DNA of 32,624 nucleotides from a virus. Location: positions 1 to 32,624 of IMG/VR virus record IMGVR_UViG_3300037327_000103; one strand, written 5' to 3'. A model generated the notes under the pieces. It was not told the DNA's origin and did no database searches. It was given only the letters and a program-made list of their open reading frames with translations. The position numbers and the translations under genes were made by a program. Positions 23,855 through 30,741 of this stretch are shown here, one piece after another (position 1 is the first letter of the stretch; every line of letters starts with the position of its first letter).

Positions 23855-24088
23855 TCATCCATCCGTTCGAGTGGTCTGGCGCCGCTGCCGCCGCCAGACG
23901 GCATACACCGTCAGCACGACGAAAAAGGCGAGTGCGGGCAGCAGCACATAGTCGAGCCAGCCCAGCCAGGCCGACAGTCCCACGGCGCCGAGAAGCACGA
24001 CCAGGATCGGCGTGAAGCAGCAGAGCGCCACGATGACGGTGCCGACGATCCCTGTCGCGATCAGCTTGCGGTCGGTCTGCTCGGTCAT
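23855..24088 (-). CDS. merF: mercury transport protein MerF
   Basis: 77 residues, two transmembrane helices. The first contains the vicinal pair in VALCCFTPILVVLLGAVGL (Cys23-Cys24), and WLGWLDYVLLPALAFFVVLT forms the second. It carries Hg(II) across the inner membrane. The C-terminus ends RRQRRQTTRTDG and lacks the second cysteine pair seen in the classical MerF, while a CC pair occurs at the start of the adjoining MerA. ATG 24088 is 4 bp after the merP stop; longer starts to 24154 overlap merP and are unlikely. Confidence 0.88.
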   Translation of the reverse strand: MTEQTDRKLIATGIVGTVIVALCCFTPILVVLLGAVGLSAWLGWLDYVLLPALAFFVVLTVYAVWRRQRRQTTRTDG

Positions 24089-24092
24089 CCCG

Positions 24093-24398
24093 TCAGCCCG
24101 CGACCCGCGCCGGGTAGCCCGCATTGGCCGAGGCCGCCGCGATGGCGTCGGCACTGGTCGCGGCGGAGTCGTAGATCACCGTGGCGGTGCGTGCCTCGAA
24201 GTCGATCTCGACAGTGCGCACGCCCGCGACGCCCTCCATCGCACGCTTCACAGTGATCGGGCAGAGCGCGCAGGTCATGTTGTCGACCGCGAACGTGATA
24301 GTCTGCTCCGCGGCGACGGACTGCGCGACCGCAGAAGTGGCGGTCATCGGGGCGACGGCTGTCAGGCCGAACAGTGCAAGGGCAAGGAACTTCTTCAT
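24093..24398 (-). CDS. merP: periplasmic mercury-binding protein MerP
   Basis: 101 residues. A signal peptide (MKKFLALALFGLTAVAP...VAQ, cleavage near residue 26) leads to one HMA domain with NMTCALCP, where Cys43 and Cys46 bind Hg(II) in the periplasm for hand-over to MerT/MerF. KRAMEGVAGVRTVEIDFEAR and the closing AASANAGYPARV are normal for MerP. It lies 18 bp after merT and 4 bp before merF, within one minus-strand operon. Confidence 0.93.
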   Translation of the reverse strand: MKKFLALALFGLTAVAPMTATSAVAQSVAAEQTITFAVDNMTCALCPITVKRAMEGVAGVRTVEIDFEARTATVIYDSAATSADAIAAASANAGYPARVAG

Positions 24399-24416
24399 GA
24401 GGGTGTCCTTCCGGGA

Positions 24417-24806
24417 TCAGTAGAGAAGCGGGGCCCACCAGTCGATGGTGAGTGCTGCGACAACGAGGATCAGCGAGGCCCAGAGTGCGGTCTTGGTGAT
24501 GCGCGCCGATGCTGGCCTTGCGCAGTAGGAACCGGGTTCGCAGACGGTCGGCTTGCGGAAATAGACCTGCCGGAATCCCGCCCCGACGAAGCCGAGCGCG
24601 ATCACGGCGAAGATCGGCTTGTAAGGCTCCAGCGCCGTCAGGTTGCCGATCCAGGCGCCCGAGATGCCGAGGGTCAAAAGCACCAGCGGCCCGATGCAGC
24701 AGGCCGAGGCGAGAAAGGCGCCCAGCACACCGCCTGCCGCAAGCCAGCCCTTTCGGGCGGGGCGATCCGCGCCCGTGCTGTCCGTTCGGTCGTCCGTCAG
24801 CGCCAT
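24417..24806 (-). CDS. merT: mercuric transport protein MerT
   Basis: 129 residues with three hydrophobic segments. The vicinal pair ASACCIGPLVLLTLGISGAW (Cys36-Cys37) lies in the first, and a second pair Cys89/Cys95 (VCEPGSYCA) lies in the loop, as expected for MerT. It moves Hg(II) from MerP into the cytoplasm. I place the start at 24806 (MALTDDRTDS), because the extension to 24884 would run through the operator and promoter. It is the first gene of merTPFA. Confidence 0.93.
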   Translation of the reverse strand: MALTDDRTDSTGADRPARKGWLAAGGVLGAFLASACCIGPLVLLTLGISGAWIGNLTALEPYKPIFAVIALGFVGAGFRQVYFRKPTVCEPGSYCARPASARITKTALWASLILVVAALTIDWWAPLLY

Positions 24807-24837
24807 GTCGCGCACCTCTCGTCTGTGATTTAGGAGA

Positions 24838-24868
24838 GGTGTAGGGTCTGTAGCAACTACAGGCTCAA
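24838..24868 (-). promoter_or_regulatory. mer promoter-operator, MerR type
   Basis: Read on the minus strand, a -35 TTGAGC (24863-24868) and a -10 TACACC (24838-24843) are separated by exactly 19 bp, the over-long spacer typical of MerR-controlled promoters. Inside the spacer lies a perfect dyad CTGTAG (24848-24853), CAA, CTACAG (24857-24862). It sits between the divergent merT and merR starts. This predicts repression without Hg(II) and activation by DNA distortion when MerR binds Hg(II). Confidence 0.8.
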
Positions 24869-24882
24869 GAGGAAACTTGCCC

Positions 24883-25308
24883 ATGACCGATCACGAGCGC
24901 GAGAGCGGTTTCACACGCGGCGACCTGGCCCGGGCGACCGGCTGCAACATCGAGACGATCCGCTATTACGAGAAGACCGGCCTTTTGCCCGACCCGCCCC
25001 GGACCGACGCCGGCTACCGCATCTATTCCACCGCGCACGCCACACGTCTGCGCTTCATCCTGCGCGCCCGCGAACTCGGGTTCTCGATGGAGGACATCCG
25101 CGGACTGATGGGGCTCGAAGACGGCGCCGCGCCGACCTGCGCAGAGGTCAAGGAGCGGACGGAGCGCCACCTTGCCGATGTCCGCGCGAGGATCGCGGAT
25201 CTCCGGCGTATCGAAACCGTCCTCGCTGCAACCGCATCCAGGTGTTCGGGCGCCGAAGTCCCCGACTGTCCGGTGCTCGACGCGATTTCCAACCCGGCCG
25301 ACCCATGA
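24883..25308 (+). CDS. merR: mercury-responsive regulator MerR
   Basis: 141 residues. The N-terminal winged helix-turn-helix FTRGDLARATGCNIETIRYY and the dimerisation helix of the MerR family are clear. The Hg(II)-binding cysteines are Cys86, Cys121 and Cys130, spaced 35 and 9 residues apart, which equals Cys82/117/126 of the classical MerR. ATG 24883 follows AAGAGGA by about 10 bp; a TTG at 24877 is possible. It is divergent from merTPFA. Its TGA overlaps the ATG of the phage tail terminator gene (ATGA, 25305-25308), so mer and phage translation are joined. Confidence 0.95.
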   Translation: MTDHERESGFTRGDLARATGCNIETIRYYEKTGLLPDPPRTDAGYRIYSTAHATRLRFILRARELGFSMEDIRGLMGLEDGAAPTCAEVKERTERHLADVRARIADLRRIETVLAATASRCSGAEVPDCPVLDAISNPADP

Positions 25309-25721
25309 CACCTCGCGAAACCATCCTCGCCGCGCTGAACGCGCGGCTCTCGGCGCTTCCCGCCACCGCTTTGCGCAGCGAGGTGCTGCCCGAGCGCGTC
25401 CCGGCCGATGGATTACTGATCCTGCGCGACGGCGAGCCGGGGGAGCCGGAGGTGACGTTTTCGCCGCTGCGTTATCACTACCAGCACCGCGCCGAGATCG
25501 AGGCGGTGGTTCAGGGCGCCGACCGTGATGCCGCCTTCGACACGCTGACCGCCAGCATTGGCACGGCGCTCGCCGCCGACCGCACGCTGAGCGGGCTCTG
25601 TGACTGGGTAGAGGCAGAAGCGCCGCGCCCGGTCGACTTGGCCGTAGAGGGCGCGGCGAGCCTGAAGGCGGCGACCATCGCGGTGGTGCTGCACTACGCG
25701 ACGGACGACCCGCTGAGCTGA
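25305..25721 (+). CDS. tail terminator protein
   Basis: 138 residues of the small tail-terminator/minor tail type: MTPRETILAALNARLSALPA at the N-terminus, ILRDGEPGEPEVTFSPLRYH, DTLTASIGTALAADRTLSGL and AATIAVVLHYATD at the end. Such proteins cap the tail tube and set the connection to the head. The gene would be expected directly after the gp10-like gene; the mer cassette stands between. It has no ribosome site of its own beyond the 3' end of merR, so it may depend on coupling to merR translation. Confidence 0.75.
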   Translation: MTPRETILAALNARLSALPATALRSEVLPERVPADGLLILRDGEPGEPEVTFSPLRYHYQHRAEIEAVVQGADRDAAFDTLTASIGTALAADRTLSGLCDWVEAEAPRPVDLAVEGAASLKAATIAVVLHYATDDPLS

Positions 25722-25773
25722 GCGCGGCGTCCACGGCAACCGGGCGACCTCCCCAACCTGACCACTGACCCAC

Positions 25774-25809
25774 CGGCCCGCGGACCCGCTCCGCGGGCCG
25801 TTCCTTTTT
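25774..25809 (+). terminator. intrinsic terminator in the tail operon
   Basis: CGGCCCGCGGA (25774-25784) pairs perfectly with TCCGCGGGCCG (25790-25800) around a CCCGC loop, followed by TTCCTTTTT (25801-25809). An 11-bp GC-rich stem and a T-rich tail make a strong rho-independent terminator for + strand transcripts. It lies between the tail terminator and tail tube genes. The opposite side lacks a T-tract, so it should act in one direction only. Confidence 0.82.
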
Positions 25810-25825
25810 GCGACAGGAGAGCATC

Positions 25826-26767
25826 ATGGCACGATCCCTTGGGGCCCGGGCGCGGCTCGCGCTCGGCTTCGAGACCACCTACGGCACGCCGCCGGCCAGC
25901 GGCTTCATCCGAATGCCCTTCGCGCCGGGGCTGACCGTCGCCGCCGAACAGCCGCTGCTCGACTCCGAGCTGCTGGGCTACGGCCGCGATCCGCTGGCGC
26001 CGGTCAAGGACGCGATCACCGCCGACGGCGACGTGGTGGTCCCGATCGACGCGGAGGCCTGGGGCCACTGGCTCAAGGCCGCCTTCGGCGTGCCCACGAC
26101 CAGCGGCACCGGGCCCTACACCCACGAGTTCCAGTCCGGCGCCTGGGACCTGCCGAGCTTCGCGCTGGAAAAGGGCCTGCCGGAGGTACCGCACTTCGCC
26201 ATGTATCCCGGCTGCCGGGTCAACCAGTTGCAATGGTCGATGGAGCGCTCGGGCCTCGTCACGGCGACCGTCGGCGTGATCGCGCAGGGCGAGGACAAGA
26301 GCGCTGCGAGCCAGGCCGGCACCCTGACCGAGCCCGCGCTCAGGCGCTTCGGCAGCTTCAACGGCAGCGTCCAGCGCGATGGGGCGGCGCTCGGCAACCT
26401 GGTCTCGGCCGAGATCACCTATGCCAACAACCTCGACCGGGTGGAGACGCTCCGCGCCGACGGCAAGATCGACGGCGTGGAGCCCGGCATCGCCGCGCTC
26501 ACCGGCAACGTGGTGGTCCGCTTCGCCGACGAGACGCTGCTGCAGCAGGCGATCGACGGGGCGGCTTGCGAGCTGGTTTTCGGCTACGCGCTGCCCTCGG
26601 GCGAGAGCTTCACGCTGACTGCGCATGCCGTCTACCTGCCGCGCCCGCGGATCGGGATCGACGGGCCGCAGGGCATCCAGGCGACATTCGACTGGCAGGC
26701 GGCGCGTGACCCCGGCACCGGCCGCATGGCCACCGCAACCCTCATCAACGACGTGGACCTGTACTGA
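25826..26767 (+). CDS. major tail tube protein
   Basis: 313 residues. ARSLGARARLALGFETTYGT at the start, VVVPIDAEAWGHWLKAAFG, and alternating strands through to RMATATLINDVDLY fit the phage tail tube proteins that pair with DUF3168-type terminators. It polymerises into the tail tube around the tape measure. CAGGAGAG precedes ATG 25826 by about 6 bp. It follows the intrinsic terminator, so a nearby promoter or antitermination is needed for its high expression. Its stop overlaps the next ATG by one base. Confidence 0.82.
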   Translation: MARSLGARARLALGFETTYGTPPASGFIRMPFAPGLTVAAEQPLLDSELLGYGRDPLAPVKDAITADGDVVVPIDAEAWGHWLKAAFGVPTTSGTGPYTHEFQSGAWDLPSFALEKGLPEVPHFAMYPGCRVNQLQWSMERSGLVTATVGVIAQGEDKSAASQAGTLTEPALRRFGSFNGSVQRDGAALGNLVSAEITYANNLDRVETLRADGKIDGVEPGIAALTGNVVVRFADETLLQQAIDGAACELVFGYALPSGESFTLTAHAVYLPRPRIGIDGPQGIQATFDWQAARDPGTGRMATATLINDVDLY

Positions 26768-27264
26768 TGCTCCGACTCGACATGACCCGCAAACCCGCCT
26801 GGCACGACATGCCCGGCGGCGTGCGCCTGAAACTCCTGCCGATCACCACCGCCCTGATGGCCGAGGCGCGCCGCGATCCCGACGTGGTCGAGGCGCTGCA
26901 GAGCGTGCCGCCCGAGGCCATTGAGGCGGAGGCAAACGCGGCCATTTCGCGCGCGACCGACGAGGCGGTGGCGATCCCTTTCGCGGTCGCGCTGGCCCGG
27001 CTGGCGATCGTGGAATGGGACGGCGTCGGCGACGCGAGGGGCAATCCGGTGGAGCCCGGGACCGAGACGATCCCGGCGCTGATGGACATCTGGCCGATTT
27101 TCGAGGCGTTCCAGACCCGCTACGTCCAGAAAGGACTGCTGCTGGAGCAGGAAAAAAACGCCTCTGCGCCCTCGCAGCCTGGGTCTGGGGCGGGGGCGCG
27201 GAGTACTGCGCAGGGTGCCAAGGGCCGTGCCCGGACTGCCCGCAAACGCAAGAGCGCCCGCTGA
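26767..27264 (+). CDS. tail assembly chaperone (gpG-like), zero-frame product
   Basis: 165 residues with a folded helical region (MLRLDMTRKPAWHDMPGGVR, then DEAVAIPFAVALARLAIVEW and FEAFQTRYVQKGLLLEQEKN to residue 131). A very basic, low-complexity tail follows (KGRARTARKRKSAR). The gene lies between tail tube and tape measure, where lambda-type phages encode G/GT chaperones that coat the tape measure. A slippery heptamer at codons 129-131 lets some ribosomes make a longer product (separate entry). The basic tail after the slip site is probably the default, non-shifted end. Confidence 0.75.
   Translation: MLRLDMTRKPAWHDMPGGVRLKLLPITTALMAEARRDPDVVEALQSVPPEAIEAEANAAISRATDEAVAIPFAVALARLAIVEWDGVGDARGNPVEPGTETIPALMDIWPIFEAFQTRYVQKGLLLEQEKNASAPSQPGSGAGARSTAQGAKGRARTARKRKSAR
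27153..27159 (+). other. -1 programmed frameshift heptamer A_AAA_AAC
   Basis: In the chaperone reading frame the codons are GAA AAA AAC. Bases 27153-27159 form A AAA AAC, one of the canonical X_XXY_YYZ -1 slip sites, in the right phase. The -1 frame is open from here to 27506. The position between tail tube and tape measure genes is where lambda and most siphoviruses use such a shift. Confidence 0.75.
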
Positions 27265-27506
27265 CGCTGGAGGGTCGGCAGATGCGGGATCTGGTGCAGG
27301 CGGCCGGCGGCCAGCTGCGGCTGGCGCCGATGGGCGGCGTCATCGGCTTCGACATGACCGCGCTCCTGACGATGGCCCGCGTCCGCGGCGTTCCGCTGGC
27401 CGCCGCCGCCGAGCTTCTCCCGCATGTCGAGGCGGTGGTGGTCGAGACCCTGCAGAAACGAAACGACGAGTCGCGCGGGGACGGCGGCGCCATGGGGGCT
27501 GACTGA
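27159..27506 (+). CDS. frameshift extension of the tail chaperone (gpT-like part)
   Basis: After the -1 slip the frame encodes 115 more residues, for a 246-residue fusion with the first 131 of the chaperone. The extension starts RLCALAAWVWGGGAEYCAGC, continues with a Cys cluster GPCPDCPQ, and has RDLVQAAGGQLRLAPMGGVI and a helical AAELLPHVEAVVVETLQKR. Similar Cys-rich proteins occupy this place in rhodobacterial phages. No good ribosome site precedes the first internal ATG (27282), which supports expression by frameshifting. Its stop overlaps the tape measure ATG. Confidence 0.68.
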   Translation, partial: RLCALAAWVWGGGAEYCAGCQGPCPDCPQTQERPLTLEGRQMRDLVQAAGGQLRLAPMGGVIGFDMTALLTMARVRGVPLAAAAELLPHVEAVVVETLQKRNDESRGDGGAMGAD

Positions 27507-29983
27507 TGGCCGAGAAACGTGTGAGCGTGCGCCTGTCGGCGACGGGCGGGCGGCAGGTCAAGGATGCGCTGCGCGGTGTGGGCGAGGCCGGGCAGCAGGG
27601 CTTCCGGCGCCTCTCGCGCGAGATGGAGGCGGCCAACCGCCGGCTCGCCCGCTTCGCGCGGCAGGCCACGCGGATCGCCCGGGTCGTCGGCGCGGCAGCT
27701 ACGGCGGCGGGCGCGGCGCTGATCCGCTCGGGGCTCCAGACCGTCGACGCGCAGGCCAAGCTCGCGCAGTCGCTGGCCACCACCACGGCGAGCGTGCAGG
27801 TGCTCGCGCGTGCGGCGGACCTGTCGGGCAATACCTTCCGCGAACTCGAGGCCGGCTCTGCGCGCCTGACCCGGCGCCTTTCGCTCTTCGCCGCCGATGG
27901 CAGCGGCCCTGCGGCCGACGCGATCCGGCGGCTGGGGCTGAATGCGACGGAGCTGCTCGCGCTGCCGCTCGACCAGCGCATCGCGCGGGTGACCGAGGCG
28001 ATCCGCAGCAATGCCGCGGCCTCCGAGCAGGCGGCGCTCTTCTCGCAGCTCTTCGGCGATCGCGCCTTCGTGGCCTTCCAGCGGCTCGAACCCGCGCAAC
28101 TGCGCCAGGCGAACGACGAGCTGCGCCGCTTCGGCGTGCTGGTCAGCGACGCCGACGCCGACCGGATCGAGGAGACCAACGACGCGATCTCGCGGCTGGG
28201 TCTGCTCTGGCGGGGCCTGTCGAACCAGCTGGCCGTCGCCGCCGCGCCGGCGCTGCAGAGCGCCGCCGAAGGGCTGGCCCGGCTGGGCGAGGTCGGCGGG
28301 CCGATCCAGCGGGTCTTCACCGGCCTTTCGGACGCGTTCGTCCTGTTGATCGACAATTTCGCGCGGGTGGCCAGCACCGCGGCGGCCTTCGCGGGGTTCA
28401 TCGCCGGGCGCATGGTTGTCCGTCTCGCGTTGGCCGCGACGACGGTCCGCGGTCTCGCCACGGCGCTGGTCGTCCTGCGCGGGGCGCTGATCCGCACCGG
28501 CATCGGTGCGCTGATCGTCGGCGCGGGCGAGCTGATCTACCAGTTCACGCGGCTGGTGGCAGCGACGGGCGGCATCGGCGCGGCGCTCGATCTGCTGAAG
28601 GACGTGGCCGCGGAGGCCTGGGACCGGATCGCGCTGCGCGCCGGCGCCGCCTGGGCGCGGGTGGAGGCCGGCTGGGCCGCAGCGCAGGCCAGCATCTTCG
28701 AGGGTCTGCAGGGCGCGACGGAGGCTGTGGTCGGCTGGGGCAACAGCACCGTCGCGACCTTCTCCGGCGCGTTCGACGCGGTGAAGGCGACTTGGGGGGC
28801 GCTGCCGGAGGCCATCGGGGACTTCGCCTTCCAGGCCGCGAATGCCCTGATCGACGGCGTCGAGTCGATGATCAACGGTGTGGTGGCGCGCATCAACCGC
28901 TTCATCACCCGGCTGAACGCGGCGCTGTCCAATCTCCCCGACTGGGCAACCGGCGAGGGCGGCCTCTCCATCGGCACGCTGGACCCGGTCGAGCTGGGCG
29001 GGGTCGAGAACCCGTTCGCCGGGGCGGCCACGGCGGTCGGCGATGCCGCGGGAGAGGCCTTCCGTGCCGCCATGGGCCGCACCTATGTCGAGGCGCCGGA
29101 TCTCTTCGGCGGGATGGCCGCGGATGCGCGCGGGCGCGCCGCGGGCTATGCCGAGGCCGCCGGCATGCTGTCTCAGGCCGCCGCGCGCCCGATGACCGCG
29201 TGGCAAGCACTGAAGGACGCCGTGGCGGGCGCGGGCTCGGACGGCGCGGCGGCGCTCGAGGCGGCCACGGACTCGGCCGACCGGTTCGAGGAGGCGCTCG
29301 GCGCGGCTGGACAGGCGGCCACCGAGGCCGGCGCCGCGGCCGGCGCGGCCGCCTCCGCCGCCGCGCCCAGCACCGAGCGGGCCGTCACCGGCTGGCAGGC
29401 CGTCACCGTGGCCCTGTCGGATTACGCGACGAAGGCGCGTCAGATCGGCGGCGATATCGGCCAGAGCCTCGTGGGCGCCTTCCGGTCGGCGGAGAGCGCG
29501 GTCGGCGAGTTCGTGAAGACCGGCAAGCTGAAGGTCCGCGACCTCGTCACATCGCTCATCGCCGATCTCGCGCAGCTCGCCGCGCGGCGCTTCATCCTGG
29601 GGCCGATCGCCAATGCGCTCGGCGGTGCGCTCGGGGGCGCCGGCGGGCTTTTCGCCAATGTCCTCCATGCCGGCGGTGTGGTCGGTGCACCGGGACCCGG
29701 ACGCACGGTTCCGGCTGCGGCCTTCGCGGACGCGCCACGCATGCATTCTGGCGGCACGCTCGGGCTTCGCCATGATGAGGTACCGGCGATCCTGCAACGC
29801 GGCGAGCGGGTGCTCTCGCGCCGGGAGGTGCGCGCCGAAGACGCCCAGGGCCGCGACCGCGAGCCCGCCCCGACCGTCAATGTCACCATCCAGACCCGCG
29901 ACGCCGAGAGCTTCCGACAGTCCCGCACACAGGTCGCCGCCGACATCTCGCGCGCCGTGGCCATGGGTCGAAGGGGAATGTGA
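27506..29983 (+). CDS. tail tape measure protein
   Basis: 825 residues. The long Ala-rich, helical and partly hydrophobic middle contains segments such as MVVRLALAATTVRGLATALV (about 305-324). The C-terminal part is of the lambda tail-tape-measure type: RFILGPIANALGGALGGAGG and the motif SGGTLGLRHDEVPAILQRGE, RVLSRREV. It sets tail length and is ejected at infection; by the usual 1.5 angstrom per residue rule the tail would be of medium length. ATG 27506 overlaps the previous stop (TGATG). The strong GC bias creates long false open frames on the other strand here. Confidence 0.93.
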   Translation: MAEKRVSVRLSATGGRQVKDALRGVGEAGQQGFRRLSREMEAANRRLARFARQATRIARVVGAAATAAGAALIRSGLQTVDAQAKLAQSLATTTASVQVLARAADLSGNTFRELEAGSARLTRRLSLFAADGSGPAADAIRRLGLNATELLALPLDQRIARVTEAIRSNAAASEQAALFSQLFGDRAFVAFQRLEPAQLRQANDELRRFGVLVSDADADRIEETNDAISRLGLLWRGLSNQLAVAAAPALQSAAEGLARLGEVGGPIQRVFTGLSDAFVLLIDNFARVASTAAAFAGFIAGRMVVRLALAATTVRGLATALVVLRGALIRTGIGALIVGAGELIYQFTRLVAATGGIGAALDLLKDVAAEAWDRIALRAGAAWARVEAGWAAAQASIFEGLQGATEAVVGWGNSTVATFSGAFDAVKATWGALPEAIGDFAFQAANALIDGVESMINGVVARINRFITRLNAALSNLPDWATGEGGLSIGTLDPVELGGVENPFAGAATAVGDAAGEAFRAAMGRTYVEAPDLFGGMAADARGRAAGYAEAAGMLSQAAARPMTAWQALKDAVAGAGSDGAAALEAATDSADRFEEALGAAGQAATEAGAAAGAAASAAAPSTERAVTGWQAVTVALSDYATKARQIGGDIGQSLVGAFRSAESAVGEFVKTGKLKVRDLVTSLIADLAQLAARRFILGPIANALGGALGGAGGLFANVLHAGGVVGAPGPGRTVPAAAFADAPRMHSGGTLGLRHDEVPAILQRGERVLSRREVRAEDAQGRDREPAPTVNVTIQTRDAESFRQSRTQVAADISRAVAMGRRGM

Positions 29984-29986
29984 GCA

Positions 29987-30613
29987 ATGGCGTTCCATGA
30001 GGTGCGTTTCCCGGACGACATCAGCCGCGGCGCGCGCGGCGGGCCGGAGCGGCGCACGCAGATCGTCGAACTCGCCTCGGGCGAGGAGGAGCGCAACGCC
30101 AGCTGGGCCAATTCCCGCCGCCGCTACGACGTGGCCTACGGCATACGGCGCGCGGACGATCTGGCGGCCGTGGTCGCCTTCTTCGAGGCGCGAAACGGCC
30201 GGCTCCATGGCTTCCGCTTCAAGGACTGGGGCGATTACAAGTCGGCCCCGCCGTCCAAGGCGATCGCGCCCACCGACCAGGAGATCGGCACGGGCAATGG
30301 CGGCCTCACCGAGTTTGCACTCCTGAAACGCTACAGCTCCGGCGCGCAAAGCTGGATCCGCGCCATCGCCAAGCCTGTGGCAGGCAGCCTGCGCGTCGCG
30401 CTCGGCGGCGTCGAGCAGATGTCGGGCTGGACGATCGACACGACCAGCGGCGTCGTCACCTTCGCCACCGCGCCGGCGGCGGGCGTCGCGATCACCGCAG
30501 GCTTCGCCTTCGACGTGCCTGTCCGTTTTGACACCGACGCGCTCGACGTGACCCTCGACCTCGAGCGGCTCGGCTCGATTACCTCAATTCCGCTTCTGGA
30601 GATCCGGCGATGA
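29987..30613 (+). CDS. DUF2460 distal tail-type protein
   Basis: 208 residues of the DUF2460/TIGR02217 family: AFHEVRFPDDISRGARGGPE at the start, GFRFKDWGDYKS in the middle, then TSGVVTFATAPAAGVAITAG and FDVPVRFDTDALDV. The Rhodobacter gene transfer agent has a homologue (gp12) at its tail tip, where it forms part of the distal tail ring. It begins 3 bp after the tape measure stop. In related phages the DUF2163 gene follows immediately, whereas here eight small or lysis genes come between. Confidence 0.92.
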   Translation: MAFHEVRFPDDISRGARGGPERRTQIVELASGEEERNASWANSRRRYDVAYGIRRADDLAAVVAFFEARNGRLHGFRFKDWGDYKSAPPSKAIAPTDQEIGTGNGGLTEFALLKRYSSGAQSWIRAIAKPVAGSLRVALGGVEQMSGWTIDTTSGVVTFATAPAAGVAITAGFAFDVPVRFDTDALDVTLDLERLGSITSIPLLEIRR

Positions 30614-30741
30614 ACGATTCCGGCGTTCGCGGGGCTTACGCGGCGGTCCGAAGGACGGCGCCACGGTCCCCGCTCACCGTCGCAGCCGTGCTGCGCGACC
30701 CCATGCAAACGTCAAGACCTCGGGGCATCCGCCATGAATGA
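30610..30741 (+). CDS. possible small basic protein, 43 aa
   Basis: ATG 30610 overlaps the DUF2460 stop (ATGA), and the frame stays open for 43 residues, MNDSGVRGAYAAVRRTAPRS onward, ending 4 bp into the next codon set after the holin-like start. The product is Arg-rich without a membrane segment. The overlap style matches the rest of the operon, but nothing in the protein is recognisable. It may be a spacer ORF or a small lysis-cassette leader. Confidence 0.35.
   Translation: MNDSGVRGAYAAVRRTAPRSPLTVAAVLRDPMQTSRPRGIRHE

Noticed and set aside
22372-24015. Plus-strand open frame of 547 codons across the mer genes
   Set aside because: It is antisense to merA, whose motifs are all intact on the minus strand; the plus-strand product is His/Arg-rich without recognisable features.
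26843-30349. Very long minus-strand open frame (over 1,100 codons) opposite the tape measure genes
   Set aside because: It is an artefact of high GC with biased third positions on the + strand. The translation is Arg/Gly/Pro-rich without motifs, and the + strand genes are clearly recognisable.
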